Below are positions 63,495 through 64,000 of a stretch of DNA of 64,000 nucleotides, piece after piece; the stretch's first letter is position 1; each line of letters starts with the position of its first letter. Origin of the DNA: Heliocidaris erythrogramma (taxonomy: Eukaryota; Echinodermata; Echinoidea; Camarodonta; Echinometridae); the NCBI GenBank assembly GCA_025617745.1, contig CM046853.1, positions 503,501 through 567,500 on the forward strand, in the 5' to 3' direction. A model generated the notes under the pieces. That model saw nothing but the letters and a program-made list of their open reading frames with translations, ran no database searches and had not been told where the DNA came from. The translations under genes were made by a program, and so were the position numbers.

Positions 63495-64000
63495 TGTATC
63501 CCCCGGCGGAATGCCGGAGGATACTTTGGATTCAGCAGCGTTCTGCCGCCGCCGTCGCGTCACATTCTTCTGTGCCCTCTAGCAGTCACATTTCTCAACG
63601 GATTTCTTTCAAACTTGTATGGAGGTGTATCTTGGTAAAATCTGGACACCTATAATTTCTGGTGATGCTGCCAACAGTGTCCCGTCTTTTATAGGGTCAA
63701 AGGTCATACTTCGGGGGGATGGCGTGAGTGCACTCTGCAGGCCACATTTCTGGATGGTTTCTTTCAAATTTTGTATGGAGATGTAACTTGGTATAATCTA
63801 CACATATCGTGTGTTGAGAGCCAGAAGGGCATTAACTCTGAGTTAACGCCCTCAACACACGATATTTACTTTTTGGTGATGCTGCCCTCATTGTTCCATC
63901 CTTTATAGGGTCACAGGTCATTTGTCCATTTCGTGCGCTCTTACTTCTGCATTTCTTGACAGATTTTGTTCAAATTTTGTATGTAAGTGTATCTTGGTGA
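63495..64000 (+). mobile_element. HINE-like element, copy 4, cut by the window end
   Basis: Starts GTATCCCCCGGCGGAATGCC and carries about three tandem units of the first family before the window stops. A 60-bp palindrome interrupts it at 63805-63864. Confidence 0.72.
63805..63864. mobile_element. 60-bp palindromic insertion in a HINE unit
   Basis: Other units read AATCTACACATCTTTACTTTTTGG; here the 60-bp insert separates AATCTACACA from TTTACTTTTTGG. Arms TATCGTGTGTTGAG and CTCAACACACGATA are exact inverses, with inner arms GGGCATTAACTC/GAGTTAACGCCC. Confidence 0.65.

Overview
The window looks like animal nuclear DNA, most likely an echinoderm and probably a sea urchin. It is AT-rich, with sparse coding, large introns with GT-AG borders, tRNA-derived SINE fragments, many palindromic MITEs, (TACATG)n-type motifs and long G or C homopolymers. 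No bacterial operons, rRNA or CRISPR are visible. The species call is inference from texture; the sequence itself names no taxon.

The main object is one complete, apparently intact DNA transposon at 3379-19512 (16,134 bp). It has perfect 126-bp terminal inverted repeats (3379-3504 and 19387-19512) and lies directly between two copies of a 9-bp target duplication, CCTCTATCC (3370-3378 and 19513-19521). It carries two intact, convergent, intron-containing genes. The plus-strand gene (3690 or 3786 to 11626, five exons, all introns phase 0) encodes a protein of about 970-1002 residues with an N-terminal ZAD-like Cys4 finger, a DUF6589-like core with conserved acidic residues, and a C2H2 finger; it is the likely transposase. 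The minus-strand gene (18838 to 16180, two exons) encodes a 589-residue RecQ-family helicase with all core motifs and a RecQ-type zinc-binding cluster. Several smaller elements are nested in the transposon, all in introns or between the genes, so coding capacity is kept. The whole element is itself inserted in an older repeat (about 2960-3378 plus 19522-19765).

To the right, 19.8-33.8 kb is gene-poor and repeat-rich: TTAA-flanked MITEs, a SINE split by a MITE, a pyrimidine-rich tract, and two near-identical Helentron-associated (HINE/DINE-like) elements with 145-170 bp internal tandem repeats (24308-26021 and 26761-28638). Further HINEs are at 37394-39293, 63495 to the window end and, with a different internal repeat, 50678-51768.

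A host gene on the plus strand crosses the right half. Exons at 33853-33955 and 56778-56981 join in frame across a 22.8-kb intron, with a possible short terminal exon at 59160. It encodes a basic, Pro/His/Ser-rich protein that I do not recognise. The intron is loaded with MITEs, HINEs and a foldback structure built of degenerate TTGGTCTAAT-like units. The far right (57-64 kb) is again dense in MITEs.
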